Shown one piece after another: positions 1 to 10,551 of a stretch of DNA of 64,000 nucleotides. Location: the NCBI RefSeq assembly GCF_902635505.1, contig NC_045432.1, positions 7,933,275 through 7,997,274 of the forward strand, in the 5' to 3' direction. Source of the DNA: Sarcophilus harrisii (lineage: Eukaryota; Chordata; Mammalia; Dasyuromorphia; Dasyuridae). Each line of letters opens with the position of its first letter. Within the stretch, counting starts at the first letter, position 1. The notes under the pieces were generated by a model. The model did not search any database. It had not been told where the DNA came from and saw only the letters and a program-made list of their open reading frames with translations. The position numbers and the translations under genes were made by a program.

Positions 1-118
1 ATATAGTTGGGCAAAATAGATCTTCAAATTCATTTTAATTTTATCTTTATTAGTTGTGGATTCATTTTTTTTCCATTTTTGATACTGGTAATTTGGTTTT
101 CTTCTTTTTTTAAAAAAT
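1..118 (-). mobile_element. L1 ORF2 fragment at window edge
   Basis: The sequence closely parallels 49133-49245 (ataattgggcaaaatagatc; ttttgatactggtaat), which is part of a longer reversed L1 ORF2. It is cut by the window edge, so its true 5' limit is unknown. It lies in an upstream TMLHE intron. Confidence 0.7.
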
Positions 119-1325
119 TGATGCCTCGAATGCACTCCTTCTCATCCCTGGGATTCTTAGTTTCCCTTAAAGCTCAGCTCATGTGCAGCCTGATAATGGA
201 AGTCTGAACTTAGCTTTGTTTTGATGTTTCATCCTTTGAGTGTTTAACTCATTCCTTCCTCCAAAGTCTCTTTGCACCTGTAAGCCTTCCTTCCTCAAGG
301 GGGGATTCTCACCTGTTACTTCCTTTGTCTCCTAGTCAGAAGCAATGACATATCACTTCTTAGGAGATCTCTCGGAGGCAATCCAACCTGTGTCATCAGG
401 TGTTGGGTCAAAGCATTCTCCCTACATTTCCCTGGGTACTCCATCCTTCCCTCTCTACAAAGCCATTCATTCAAGAATATGGTTCCTCTGCTATTCTAGC
501 TTCAATTGTAGCATGTAGCAAAAGGAGCTTATTTCTCTCTGATATTCTGATGTTAAAATGTTCACTTCATCTCAGTTAGTATTTTTGTCCCCTCAACTTT
601 AAGTGGAAAGCTTTGTCTTCCTGGAATTATTTATCAGCTGGCCACACCCTTCGTTGCCTTGCTATGATACCTGATGTGTTTTTCTCAGAACCGCTTGCTT
701 GCTGTAGCCAATTTCCTGTCTTGGGCTGCAGAAGGTAATGAGATGAGATAGGAAAGAAACCGGAGGATCCCAGACAATGCTACAAAATCACCTTGCAGAG
801 TTGGATATACTTGGCACACATACAGGTTGATTTTCTGCAACCTACACTTAATATATTTCTCAACATCAAATTTGAAATGTGTTTTCTAACCTCAGTAATA
901 GGATTCTTATCCCCTGTATTTCTGCCTTTGATTCTTGGAGTAAAGATAGTGGCAGCAGCATGAAAGGATTGATGACAACATTTTTCCTGTTCTTACTAAT
1001 GTCATTCATTTTTCTTTATTCTGCACTTGTATATAGAAAGGCCTACAAATATTATATGGGTGAATATATACTAAAAATGGGTTTTCCTAGGGTCATTTGG
1101 TGAGAAACATCTGATAGAAATGGATTGATTCAAATGCAGTGGTTGCTGTAATTAGTTTTACAATAAAATATTTGTATTTTAGAGGTCTCAGCTGGGGTGG
1201 GGAGGGGAGAAACAAAACCCAGATAACCGTATATAAACCCCTTGGATTAACATTTTTATTCTGAAAATTAATTAGAACCTTGGTTTTCAGGGTCTAAAGT
1301 TCCTCAACAGGGAACCAAAAGAACT
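119..1325. other. TMLHE intron, no feature recognised
   Basis: About 1.2 kb of intronic DNA of ordinary composition. Short openings on both strands show no family resemblance. No repeat was recognised with confidence. Confidence 0.5.
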
Positions 1326-1329
1326 GAAA

Positions 1330-1428
1330 GTGTGACTCAGCTCTTCTACTGCCTTTCTTCATGTCCTTAGGGAAATCATTTTTAAGCCTCTTAGAGTCCT
1401 CATCTATAAAAATGATTTTTTAATGAAT
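1330..1428 (+). repeat. MIR-type SINE fragment
   Basis: The order of the conserved core is visible: a tgactcagctcttc region, then agggaaatcattttaagcctcttagagtc in two adjoining pieces, then catctataaaaatga. This corresponds to the 'ggcaagtcacttaacctc ... tcatctgtaaaatga' core of MIR/CORE-SINEs. Confidence 0.55.
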
Positions 1429-1439
1429 GAATGAAAAAC

Positions 1440-2490
1440 TTAGCCACTCAATGAGCACTGATTAAGCACTAATGAGACAGGAAGTATTAGGGATACAGAG
1501 AAAAGGCACAAAGACAGGCCCTAGTCTTGAGGAGCTCCCCTATTCTGATGGGGCAGATAGCATGCAGTTATATACACACCCGTTATCTACAAGGTTGCAT
1601 TGTCTAGAGCTTTTCTTCCAAGGAGCAAGCATCTTTTAATTTTGTGGCCACAATCACCGTCTGCAGGGATCTTTGAGCACAAGAATACAAAATCTGCTGC
1701 TGTTTTCATTTTTTCCCCCTTATTTGCCAGGAATTGATGGGGCAGTTGCCAAGATCTTATTTTGTTTTTTTTATGTTAAGCTTCAAGCCAGCTTTTACAT
1801 GCTCCTCTTTCATCTTCATCAGGAGGCTTAATTCCCCTTCATTTTCTGCCACCAGAGTGGGATCATCTGTGTATCTGAGATTGTTGATATTTCTCCCAGT
1901 CTTAATTTCAGCTTTTGTTTCTTCGGGCCTAGCGTTTCACATGATGTACTCTGTATCAAAGTTAATCAAATAAGGACACAATCTACAGCCTCGTCTTACT
2001 CTTTTTCCAGTCTTAAACTGATCAGCTGTTCCATGTTCAGTTCTAACCATTTTTTCTTGGCCTACATAGAGAATTGGCAGAAGGTAATCTCCGAGGAAGG
2101 GCCTCTTCTTTAAGCCAGGAGGGAGGCAGAGGAGAGAAGGGAGAACATTCCAGCTATGAGGGTCCGCTAGTGAAAAGGCACACGGTCGGGACATGGAGAT
2201 CCACATATGAAAACAGCAATTGTCACTGGAACGCCAAGTTTGGGAAAGCAGGAAGGAAGAGTGGAAAGGGAGGAGGGCCAGGTTATGCAGAACTTTGAAC
2301 CACAAGCAGAGGATTTGGGTTTTGATTCTAGAGGCCATAGGAAGTCACTGAAATCTATTGAATGGGAGGGAGCTTTAGACAAATCATTTTGACTGCATTG
2401 AGGAAGTTCTGAGGTGGGGAGATAACTAGAAGGCTGGGGCAGGTGTGAGAGGATGAAGGCCTGCACGAAGGTGACTGGGAGGATGCTAGT
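1440..2490 (+). repeat. Old interspersed repeat, split by an RTE insertion
   Basis: The left half (1440-1590) has the 'gcactgattaagcacta ... ggatacagagaaaaggcac ... ttgaggagctc' pattern. The right half (2068-2490) has 'gagaacattccagc ... ggccaggttatgcagaactttgaa ... gaggccataggaag'. The same family recurs in parts at 5230-6180, 37735-37920, 50490-50700 and 55020-55470. I do not have a secure family name. The two halves flank a BovB-type fragment. Confidence 0.5.
1598..2067 (-). mobile_element. BovB-type RTE LINE fragment
   Basis: Reading the given strand, the match to the reversed BovB ORF is detailed and long: ttccaaggagcaagcatctt, ggccacaatcaccgtctgc, ctgccaccagagtgggatca, ttgttgatatttctccc, cacatgatgtactctgtat and gttccatgttcagttct appear in the BovB order. 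It covers part of the reverse-transcriptase region only, about 470 bp, and is diverged. RTE/BovB elements are known in marsupials and are noted for transfer between species. Confidence 0.8.
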
Positions 2491-2780
2491 GTAGCCAACA
2501 GTGATAGAAAAGCTTGGAATCTCTCCGCTGGTCTGTTTGTCCAGCCCTAATAACCTCTCTCCAGCTCTTTTGTGGCCTCTCTGCTGACCTTTGGTCTTGG
2601 ATCTCCAAGTATCTTTTGGACAGCTGAAACTCAATGTTGTCCGTGGCTGAATTCTCTATCTTTCTCCCTAAACCTTCCTCCCTCCTCACCGTCTATTAAT
2701 GCCAAGGGTCTGTCCTCCCAGGCTCACAAACTTTGAGTCCTCACCATTTCTCACCCTTCAGATCCAAGTCAGTCTTCTAA

Positions 2781-2997
2781 ATAACATGTCTGGCTTGGAG
2801 TCAGGAAAACCTGAATTCATATTCTGGCCTCAGAGACTTACTGTGTGACCCTGAACACATCAACCACCCTTTTGGCTTTGGTTTTCTCATCTGTAATATG
2901 AGAAGGAAATGGTAAAGCATGCCAATATCTTTGCCAAGAAAATGTCAGATGGGGTCACAAAAGGTCAGACACGATTGACATGACTGGAGTCTTCTAT
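2781..2997 (+). repeat. Marsupial tRNA-derived SINE
   Basis: The order cttggagtcaggaaaacctg, tgtgtgaccctgaa, gaaggaaatggtaaagca, tatctttgccaagaaaa, ggggtcacaaaaggtcag and acacgattgacatgactgg is the SINE type repeated elsewhere in this window. It is inserted in the L2. Confidence 0.8.
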
Positions 2998-3127
2998 ATG
3001 TCTCCTCCGGTACTGTGACACTGCCTACCACTCTGGTGCAGACTCTCGTTACTTCGTGTCTGGACCTTTGTAGTAGCCTATTGGTTGGTCTTCCTTCCTT
3101 GAGTGTCTCCCCTCTAGAGCTGAAAGA

Positions 3128-3345
3128 AGCTCCACAGTGGAGAAAGTGCCAGACTTGGAGTCAGGAAAACCTGAATTCCAATCTGGTTTCATATACCTAC
3201 TAGCTGCGTGACTGTGGCCTTGGCCTCTATCTGCCTCCTTCCAGGCTTGTTTGTGGGGATCAAACGAGGTAATGATTGGAAAGCTCTTAGCACAGTGCCT
3301 GGCACCTAGTAAGTGCCTTAGAAATGTTGGCTATTTTAGCTATTA
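3128..3345 (+). repeat. CORE-SINE (MIR/THER-type)
   Basis: A cttggagtcaggaaaacctg head is followed by a 'gcgtgactgtgg' core, then 'gataatg'-type and 'gctcttagcacagtgcctgg' and 'acctagtaagtgcctta' 3' motifs. It is inserted in the L2 at 3128. Confidence 0.75.
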
Positions 3346-4403
3346 ATACAATCCATTCTCCTTTCAGCCAGGTCTGGGCATGTCACCCTCATGGTGGCCC
3401 CCAGATTAAAATATCAAACCACCTGTGTAGCTTTTAACGTCTTCATAACTTGGCTCCTTCTTAGCTTTCTTTCCCAGGCTTCTTTCATTTTACTCCCTCT
3501 ACCCCATCCCCAGTATGCATATAGTCGGCTGGGACTGGCCTTCCCCTTGGGCTCTATCTTAATCCATCTTCCAGTTCGGGGCATTTTCACTGGCTATCCC
3601 CCAATCCCAGAAGGCTCTCCTTCCTCATCACTGGGCCCTGGGTTTTCTGGCTTTCTTCAAGTCTCAATGTTTTCCTAGGTTTTGATCTTATTGCTTTTCT
3701 TCTGATACCATCTCCAGTTTATCTAGCCTAGATCTTATTTATACCTCGCCATCTCCATGTTCTTTCCTCCATTAGAGTAGGAGTTCCTTAAGAGCAAGGG
3801 CTGCTTTCTGACTTTCTTTGAACCTGCAGCGACTTGCACACAGTGCACACTTCATAAATGCTTGTTGAAGTTATTGACTGGGAGGAGGGGAGGGTTTGGG
3901 GTTCCATTTTGGACAATAAAAAGGCTTTGCTCACCGTTTTCTATGTACAAAGCCCCGTGCTAAGCACTGAGAAAATAAAGAGAAGTTTAATACTACTATC
4001 AAGGAATCTACATTCTAATGGAGGAGACAACACAAATCACAGGTTTTCCCCGCAAGCTGGATTTTTATTTCCTTTATTTGATTTGACATTTCTCTTATGA
4101 TTCTTAGGGAGCAGTGACAAAACAGATGGCAATAGATATTTTTACAAATGGTTTCCATTGATAAAATGAGATTCCTTTCTAATCTTGAGCCATTTGACAG
4201 TGCTGAGGGCTTTCTTTGGCTATGAGACCGTTCTTTTCCAATTCTTTGGTAGCAGGGGCTGTCGAGGGGGTAGGTGCTGTCATAAACCTTGTGCGGTGTA
4301 GAATGGGGCTCTGGCACTGGTTGCTGAGAGGGCCAGTTTCAGCCACGCTTCTTGCCATCCCACTCAGCCCACTTTGTGATGCTTCCTTTGTTTCTTTCCA
4401 AAG

Positions 4404-4680
4404 GGCCGGATGGTCATGTGACCAGGTACAGTTTGGAGTGGCTGCTGAAGAATAGCTATGAAGGGCAGAAGCAGGCTGTCCAGCCTAAAATTTTGTGGAA
4501 CGCAGAGATCTACCAGCAGGCTCAAGTGTTGCCTGTCGACTTCCAGAGTTTTTTGGAGACCAAAGATGGCCTGAAGGAGTTTCTGCAGAATTTCCTGCTC
4601 TACGGGATTGCATTTGTAGAGAATGTCCCTCCAACTCAAGAGGATACAGAAAAGTTAGCAGGCAGAATCAGTTTGATCAG
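4404..4680 (+). CDS. TMLHE: TMLHE coding exon (residues ~121-213)
   Basis: The acceptor is a pyrimidine-rich run ending ccaaag, and the donor is AG|gtaaac. The exon starts with the last two bases of a split Trp codon and ends with two bases of a split Arg codon, completed by the next exon. The translation has the TMLHE features PDGHVTRY, LWNAEIYQQAQ and FLLYGIAFVENVPPTQE. This segment links the N-terminal gamma-butyrobetaine-hydroxylase-like domain to the start of the TauD-like oxygenase fold. By recall it matches the human protein at most positions, with small differences around residues 140-150. In the human eight-exon gene it would be about exon 4; the earlier exons are outside the window. 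Several out-of-frame openings over it are shadows. Confidence 0.95.
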
Positions 4681-5229
4681 GTAAACCCCAGCAGGACCTT
4701 GCCAACATCCAATTTCTCAAGTCCACCATGATTAATTTGCAGAGCCTGAGAGCCAGAAATCAAACATGACTTGATCATTCATTCTCATGCATAGATTCAA
4801 AATCTCATGTGGCAGTAAGGTCTCTGATACTTCATTTTAGGCTGCAATTTCTAATCTCTACAAATCAGAATTTCTGTTTCAAATAGGGAGGCATATAGAG
4901 CAATCTAAGAGATTTTCCAGACCACTGATTCTCTGTTGACCTGTGCAGTACTTGTATTGTGATTTGAAAAGGGCCATCCTAGAAATTAAAACAAAGGGAA
5001 GGAAAGGTAAATTCTGGGTAAGCTTCATGCTATTCCCTGATGAAATTCTAGACTAGATTGCACATAAAAATCCAAAATGATCATAAAGAATTCACTTGAG
5101 TTCAGGAGGAAGTCATGAACTGTCTCTACTTTCCAGGGCAGAATAGGAACAGGTGCAGCAAGAGGAGGATTTAAATAAGCAGCAAGTACAGCCTTAGACA
5201 ATCTTGGTTAGACAAAAAGGGATGATCAA

Positions 5230-6180
5230 GGGCCTCCCCAGCTCATTTCATTGCAATTCAGCAAGCAATTACTAAGTGCTTGCTGTGGAGCTCAGTATTA
5301 CACTTGGTGCCAGGGGCACAAATACAGGGACCTCAATGACTTGTTGATATTTGATTGTTTGGATCCAACATGTGTTTTTACAACAAAGCTTCTTAAACTG
5401 TGGGTTGCGACCCCACATGAGGTCACATAAGTGAATGTGGAGGTTGTGGAATTATGATTTGTTATCAGTAAATGTTTGGTTCTTCTGCCTATGTTATATA
5501 CCCATATACTCGGGGTCACGTAAAAATTTCTTGGGCAAAATCAGGTTGTAGGGGGGGGGAAAGTTTAAGAAGAAAACATAAACAAAGCAAATGCGGAGTA
5601 ATTTGACAGATGGCAATGGCAGGGGATGGTGGCAGGCAACTTAACACCTGAAAAAATCTAGAAATGAGTTAGCAGTTGAGCTGAATCTTGATTCTTCAAG
5701 ATAGAGGTGGAAGGTGAGGAGGAGGGAGGGCCTTCCAGGCCAGGCAGCCAGACCTGGGGTCAGATGGGGAAATACTGTGTACAGGTAGCAGCAGATAAGA
5801 CTGTTTAGCAACAATAGAGAATGAAGAAACAGAGTCTAGGGAACTAGGTTGGAGCCAATTTGTGAATGGAGATAACAAGAGGAACTGCAGTTTTGTTTAA
5901 GTGATAATAGGAGCTGCTGAAACTCCTTGAACAGGAGACTGGCATAGTGGCTAATTCCCATCCTCTAGAAATCCCAGTCTGTTAGCTGTGTGGAATAGTT
6001 GGACGAAAATGGAGAAAGGGAGTCCAGTTAGGAAGCTGCTAATAAACAGTGGCTAGGCTAGGGCAAGCTTTCAGGGTTCATGTCCCAGACGAGAAGTGAA
6101 GCCTGATGTGGTAAATGTGGGTGGCCAAGGAGGTATGAAGGTCAAGTTTAGAGGAGTGGGGAGAGGCCCGAGGTAGAGTT
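5230..6180 (+). repeat. Second copy of the old interspersed repeat, split by a hAT remnant
   Basis: The left piece (5250-5340) has 'gcaagcaattactaagtgc ... tggtgccaggggcacaaata'. The right piece (5575-6000) has 'gggccttccaggccaggcag' and a 'gaacaggagactggcatagtgg'-type end. It is the same family as the repeat at 1440-2490. Confidence 0.45.
5386..5576. mobile_element. Non-autonomous hAT-type DNA transposon remnant
   Basis: The left end gcttcttaaactgtgggttg is mirrored by the right end aagtttaagaag, giving imperfect terminal inverted repeats. The inside has 'gcgaccccacatgaggtc' and 'ggggtcacgtaaaaatttc', the pattern of small hAT elements. It has no transposase. Confidence 0.65.
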
Positions 6181-7135
6181 CAGCCACTCATGCTCAGTGG
6201 CTTTTGTTACAGCAGCAGAAGGTTGGTGGGGAGACTGGGGGAGGGAGGGGAAGGCACTGGGCTTGGAGTCCAAAAAGAAGTCAGGGAACCTAATTCCTCT
6301 CTTGTGTTCTGGAGATGATCTTCATCATTTCTAAGAGGCCACAGAATCGCTGTTTAAAAAGCTCTGTTAAATGACTGTGAGTACTGCTGTGGGATTTGCT
6401 GTGGCGTGCTGGGGGGAGCCCAGGAATTATTCTCGCCTTCATCCCATACCAGCTATTTGACTACAGACCGTAAAATGACGCAAAGAACAAACAGCTGTCT
6501 GGTCTGTTCCATCAGGGTCAAATGGGAGAATAGGTGAGAGAGCTGGGAGCTGAACCGCAATGACATCGACCTCGTCTTGACTGTCCCCAGAGTGGCCATT
6601 TCAAGGGGCCTAGTCCTTTGGTTACACCTTCTGTATGTGACCGAGGGTCCTCTTTCCCTCAAAGTGGAGCTTAACCCTTAAGAGTTTCTCCTCTGTCAAA
6701 AGGGCATAGAGCTAGACTTAGTGACCTCTAGAGTTTCAGGATCCTATAGTCCATTAGATTTCTCTGATGGCTCCTGGAGCCAGGATTTCCTTGACAGCAG
6801 CCTCTCTCATGAGTCCTCTGCTGGAGCACTAGAGAGCTGGGCTTAACTGGAGATTATGGGGACGAACAGCATAAATGGAATTTCCCAATGTGTCTGTGGT
6901 TAGCTACTTCCTAGCTAACCTGGGTGGCCAACACATGTGGAAAACCAGATGGCTGTGGCCAGTGGGCACCGGAATTAGCAGCAAGAGGGAGCGAGGACTG
7001 AGGATCTCTGTTGTTGCAATTATGGAAGCCCAGGAGTATCACAGTGTGGGTACTTGTATACACATAGTGACCAGTAACAAGTACATGTGTTCTACATGCA
7101 TGACCTAAGCAGAAGGTACAGTAGCAGAGCCAGGG

Positions 7136-7772
7136 TTATTTTTATGGGCCAGAACTCTGAACTTGAAACAAAGGATTCTTACAAGGTGCTAAGTCAGTGG
7201 AATGGATAGAGACAATAATTATCTAATTTAAGATGGTTCAATATGATTGATTTAACCCTACAAGGAGATGTTATGGGCCAGAACTTGAAACAAGGCACTA
7301 AGTGGAATTGAGGAGACAGTGGGCAAGTCTAGTTTAGCATTGATTTAATCCTACAACATATAATGGTTTCCAGTGATATGATGATTGGTGTATACTCAGT
7401 GTGGGGCATATAAGCAAGAAGGCCTGAGGGCCAGAAAGGACAAACACACTAGAAGATCTCCAAGGCCGAGACTGATTCATTCCATCTTCCACCTTTGTGG
7501 TGGCTGGAGGCTCAAGCACAACCCCTTGGAAGTCAGGGAGATTCAGAGGGCAGAGAAGGCAGGCGGGAGCTCAAGCTCTCGGAACTAAGACTACAGAAGG
7601 CCTCTAACAAAGCTCAGTGGGCCGCAGGAAAGGAGACAAGACTTGGAAAGAGACAATAAAGGATTTGGACCTTAATCCCTGGCTGCACTTGGGGTAATTA
7701 CTGAACTGAAAGGAAGGCTGCCTCCAGAGACCCCAAGAAAACCCCAACAAGAGAAGATTACATATTAGAGAA
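7136..7772 (+). mobile_element. LTR fossil (retroviral type), solo or near-solo
   Basis: A TGTTATGGGCCAGAACTT start (7269), an internal AATAAA (7655-7660) and an end near ACATTACA suggest one long terminal repeat of about 500 bp. Its first ~110 bp also appear just upstream (7141-7260), so it may be a doubled or rearranged end. No gag, pol or env sequence was recognised beside it. It is broken and old. It lies in a TMLHE intron. Confidence 0.5.
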
Positions 7773-8205
7773 AACATTACAGGTTATCACCAGGTCTTTG
7801 GCTTCCCTGGCCTACACTCTATAAAACTCCACCAAGAAGATGCTCTGAAGCTCAGGGCTAGTGAGGAGAAGGTAATCTCTGATCTCAGGTCTGTAAAGAT
7901 GGGCTGAATGGATCCAGCAAGAAGAACTGTAGAACAGAGAGAAACAATTCTACAGCTGAGTTTCAAAAATCAATCCAACACATAGGCCAGGGGAGGCACA
8001 GCTAAACCACAGTGCATGTGAACACACCCTCAGGATTTTCCTACATAGAGCTCAGCATACTAACACTGATCAAATCCTAGGCTACACCAGAGAGATTCAT
8101 CATGCAGTCCGAGAGAGGGGATAGGCCTGCGTCACTGCCCTGCTCAGACCACAAGTGGTGTAGTGGGAGGAGGGGGGGGGGGGAGCACATTTTAAAAGGA
8201 TGTTT
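7773..8205. other. Intronic DNA, no feature recognised
   Basis: No gene or secure repeat was recognised. A run of 12 G is at 8172-8183. The part next to the LTR could be element-related, but I cannot show it. Confidence 0.4.
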
Positions 8206-9182
8206 TTTAAACTGAATGATGTCCAGAGAGTAGGGCAGTCAGTAGGGCAAAGCCCATGAGGCTTAGTTAAGGGAATTGGGTATGTCTAACCTGGAAAAGA
8301 GAAAATGGGGGAGAGAAACTTAAGTATTTAAAAGGGCCATCCCAGGGATTAGACTAGCTCCTACTTAGTTGACAAAACCAGGAGCTGAAAAAAGGGATGC
8401 AGATTGATGTCATCAGGATGTCTCAAAGTGGGAGGGGTTCACCCTGGGAAGTGAGGAGTCCCTTTCACTTGAAGTTTTCAGGCAAAAAGCTGACTGGCCA
8501 GTAATTGGGTATGCTATAGGAGAAATTCTTATTCAGGTCTAGGTTAGATTAGATGGTCCTTTTTTTTTTAATTTATTATTTTTATTTATATAATTAAAGA
8601 AACAAAAATCTTAACTACAAATAGAAATGTACTATTCCTAAAAACATGCCAATGATACTAATTATCAGAGTTAAAATACATTTTATAATATTAAGTATGC
8701 TATTCAGTGAAACTTTATAATTTAAATGTAATTTAAATGTAGGTATTGTAAAATCAATCTTTCCAAAACAATATAACATTATCCAATTTATATTAGTAAA
8801 ACATTTTTCTCAATAATATTTTATTTTTCTAAATATATATAAGGATGGTTTTCAACATTCATTTTTTTCCATTTTTATTTATTTATTTATTTATTTTTAT
8901 TATTATAGTAACTTTTTATTAACAGAATCCATGCCAGAGTAATTTTTTTTTACAACATTATCCCTTGCACTCACTTCTGTTCCGATTTTTCCCTCCCACC
9001 CTCCACCCCCTCCCCTAGATGGCAAGCAGTCCTATATATGTTGAATATGTCCTAGTGTATCCTAGATACAATGTATGTGTGCAGATCCAAAGAGCTTTCT
9101 TGTTGTACAGGAAGAATTGGATTCAGAAGGTATAGACTAGATGGTCCTTAAAGTATTTCTCATCTTTGAGATCCTATAATTT
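8206..9182 (+). mobile_element. CR1/L3 LINE 3' end, split by an L1 insertion
   Basis: The left piece (8206-8560) follows the CR1/L3 order: 'gatgtccagaga', 'taacctggaaaagaga', 'aagtatttaaaagggc', 'gattagactag', 'gggaagtgaggagtccc', 'gaagttttcaggcaaaaag' and 'gattagatggtcct'. The right piece (9133-9182) completes it with 'ttctcatctttgagatcctataatt'. The block between is L1-derived. Confidence 0.7.
8561..9132 (-). mobile_element. L1 3'-end insertion(s) in the CR1/L3
   Basis: A reversed L1 3' end of the 'taactttttattaacagaatccatgcc' subfamily occupies 8895-9130, and the same subfamily recurs at 14253. A second, AT-rich L1-like piece occupies about 8800-8880, and 8561-8800 is unassigned AT-rich DNA. 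The flanks share agatggtcct (8550-8560 and just before 9152), consistent with a target-site duplication. Confidence 0.6.
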
Positions 9183-9994
9183 GTGGAATGGATGGATGGA
9201 TGAGATGCCTGCTGTCAAATGACAGAATCACACATTCATAAGATCACAACCTAAAAATGAGCTCTAATTTCAGAGAAATTAATCGGGACCAAGGTAAAGT
9301 TTTGTGTATGAATTAAGAAAAATCAACTTGGCAGGGAACAGAATGAGAGGAAAGAGGGCCATCTGGCGTAAGAGGGATTTGTAGACAAAAGACTTTGAGT
9401 TCTCAATTAACCATCTGTTCCATGAACTGTGAAATGATTGATGAAGTCTCTTCCTACTGTAATACCAATGACACTTTCAATTCCTACAACACTTTACCTA
9501 AGTTTCTCTCAATCCTACAACAGCTGAGTGAAGAGATAAAGCAGCTGGTGTGTATTGTCACTTCATTAAAGCAACTAAAATTCCAAGTGTGAGGCACTTT
9601 CTCAGCAAATGAACCAGGATTAGTCTCCCGCCTTTATGCTTTTAGTAAAAGTGATAGTTTCAAGGCAGATATGTTGGTCGGCTCCTATTTGGACATGTAT
9701 ACTGGACGCGATTGGTTCTTAGGAGCACATCCTTAGGGCCCAGAGGAAAAGTGTTACCTGGCTGATTATGGGTATAAAGACTATGGACAGAAAGAAATGG
9801 GAAGGAAATCGGGGTGGTTTGCCTGAGAAAGAGAATCCATAGGGAAGTAGGGGTCTCATGCTGATCCACACTTATTTCTGGAGCTGTCACGAGTAAGCCA
9901 GTCAGCATGGAGTTAACATTCACCGAGAACTCCATCTTAGCTGATTATATGAAACAATTTTCTAACTATGGAGCTGGCCAGACAAATCAACCCC

Positions 9995-10110
9995 CTTAGA
10001 AGTGAGCTTCCCATGGTTGGAGGTATTTAAGGCAAGGCTGAATGCCTACTTTTTAGGACGCTATGGGGTATATTGGGTCATTGGGTAATGGTCATATTGA
10101 ATAATCTCTA
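9995..10110 (+). repeat. CR1/L3 fragment
   Basis: The order 'agtgagcttccca', 'ttggaggtatttaaggcaagg' (split here), 'ctgaatgcctac' is the conserved CR1/L3 3' segment. Confidence 0.5.
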
Positions 10111-10431
10111 GATTATTCCCCCTTCTACCTGATTTTCTAGTTTGTGGTTCTAAGAGGTCGCTCGAGATTTCAGAGCCTCTGATGATGTCATATTTTATAT
10201 CCTAACGCCAGCTTCTTGAAAGGGAGATCAGTGAACAGACCTTTGGTGAGGATATTGCCATCTTCAGCTTTGATGAAATTTGTGATCTTTTCCCAGATAG
10301 TAGCAGGGTTGTTTTATTGATTTCCATGAAAAAAATAAAGTATTTCAGAGTAGATAGTAGGGAGAAGATTGAAGGGACAAAAATTAAATGAAAAAATGTC
10401 AAGCAATTCATCTTCTTTCTTTATCTTACAG

Positions 10432-10551
10432 AGAAACCATCTATGGTAGGATGTGGTATTTTACTTCTGATTTCTCCAGGGGAGACACAGCGTACACCAA
10501 ACTAGCCCTGGATCGCCACACAGACACCACTTATTTCCAAGAGCCTTGTGG
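10432..10551 (+). CDS. TMLHE: TMLHE coding exon with HxD iron ligands
   Basis: The acceptor is ttatcttacag and the donor is GG|gtatgt. The exon opens by completing a split Arg codon and closes with two bases of a split Gly codon. The translation runs ETIYGRMWYFTSDF then ALDRHTDTTYFQEPC. The His-Thr-Asp triplet is the first half of the 2-His-1-carboxylate facial triad that holds Fe(II). His242 is at 10517-10519 and Asp244 at 10523-10525, in human numbering. The 120-bp length and the phase fit a single unbroken exon. Near identity to the human protein over this stretch indicates strong purifying selection. Confidence 0.96.

Larger units (their letters stand above)
2590..3880 (+). mobile_element. 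L2 LINE 3' end, interrupted by two SINEs
   Basis: Pieces at 2590-2780, 2998-3127 and 3346-3880 line up in order as one L2 3' region. They carry the 'ctttgagtcctcacc ... cccttcagatcca' part, the 'tagcctattggttggtcttcc' part, the 'caatccattctcc' part, and the 3' end with ttagagtaggagttcctt, agagcaagggctg and cataaatgcttgttga. It has no coding capacity. It is intronic to TMLHE. Confidence 0.75.

Noticed and set aside
5386-5576. Possible SPIN element (horizontally moved hAT)
   Set aside because: The ends resemble the hAT pattern, but the interior does not follow the SPIN order I recall, so only a general hAT call is made.
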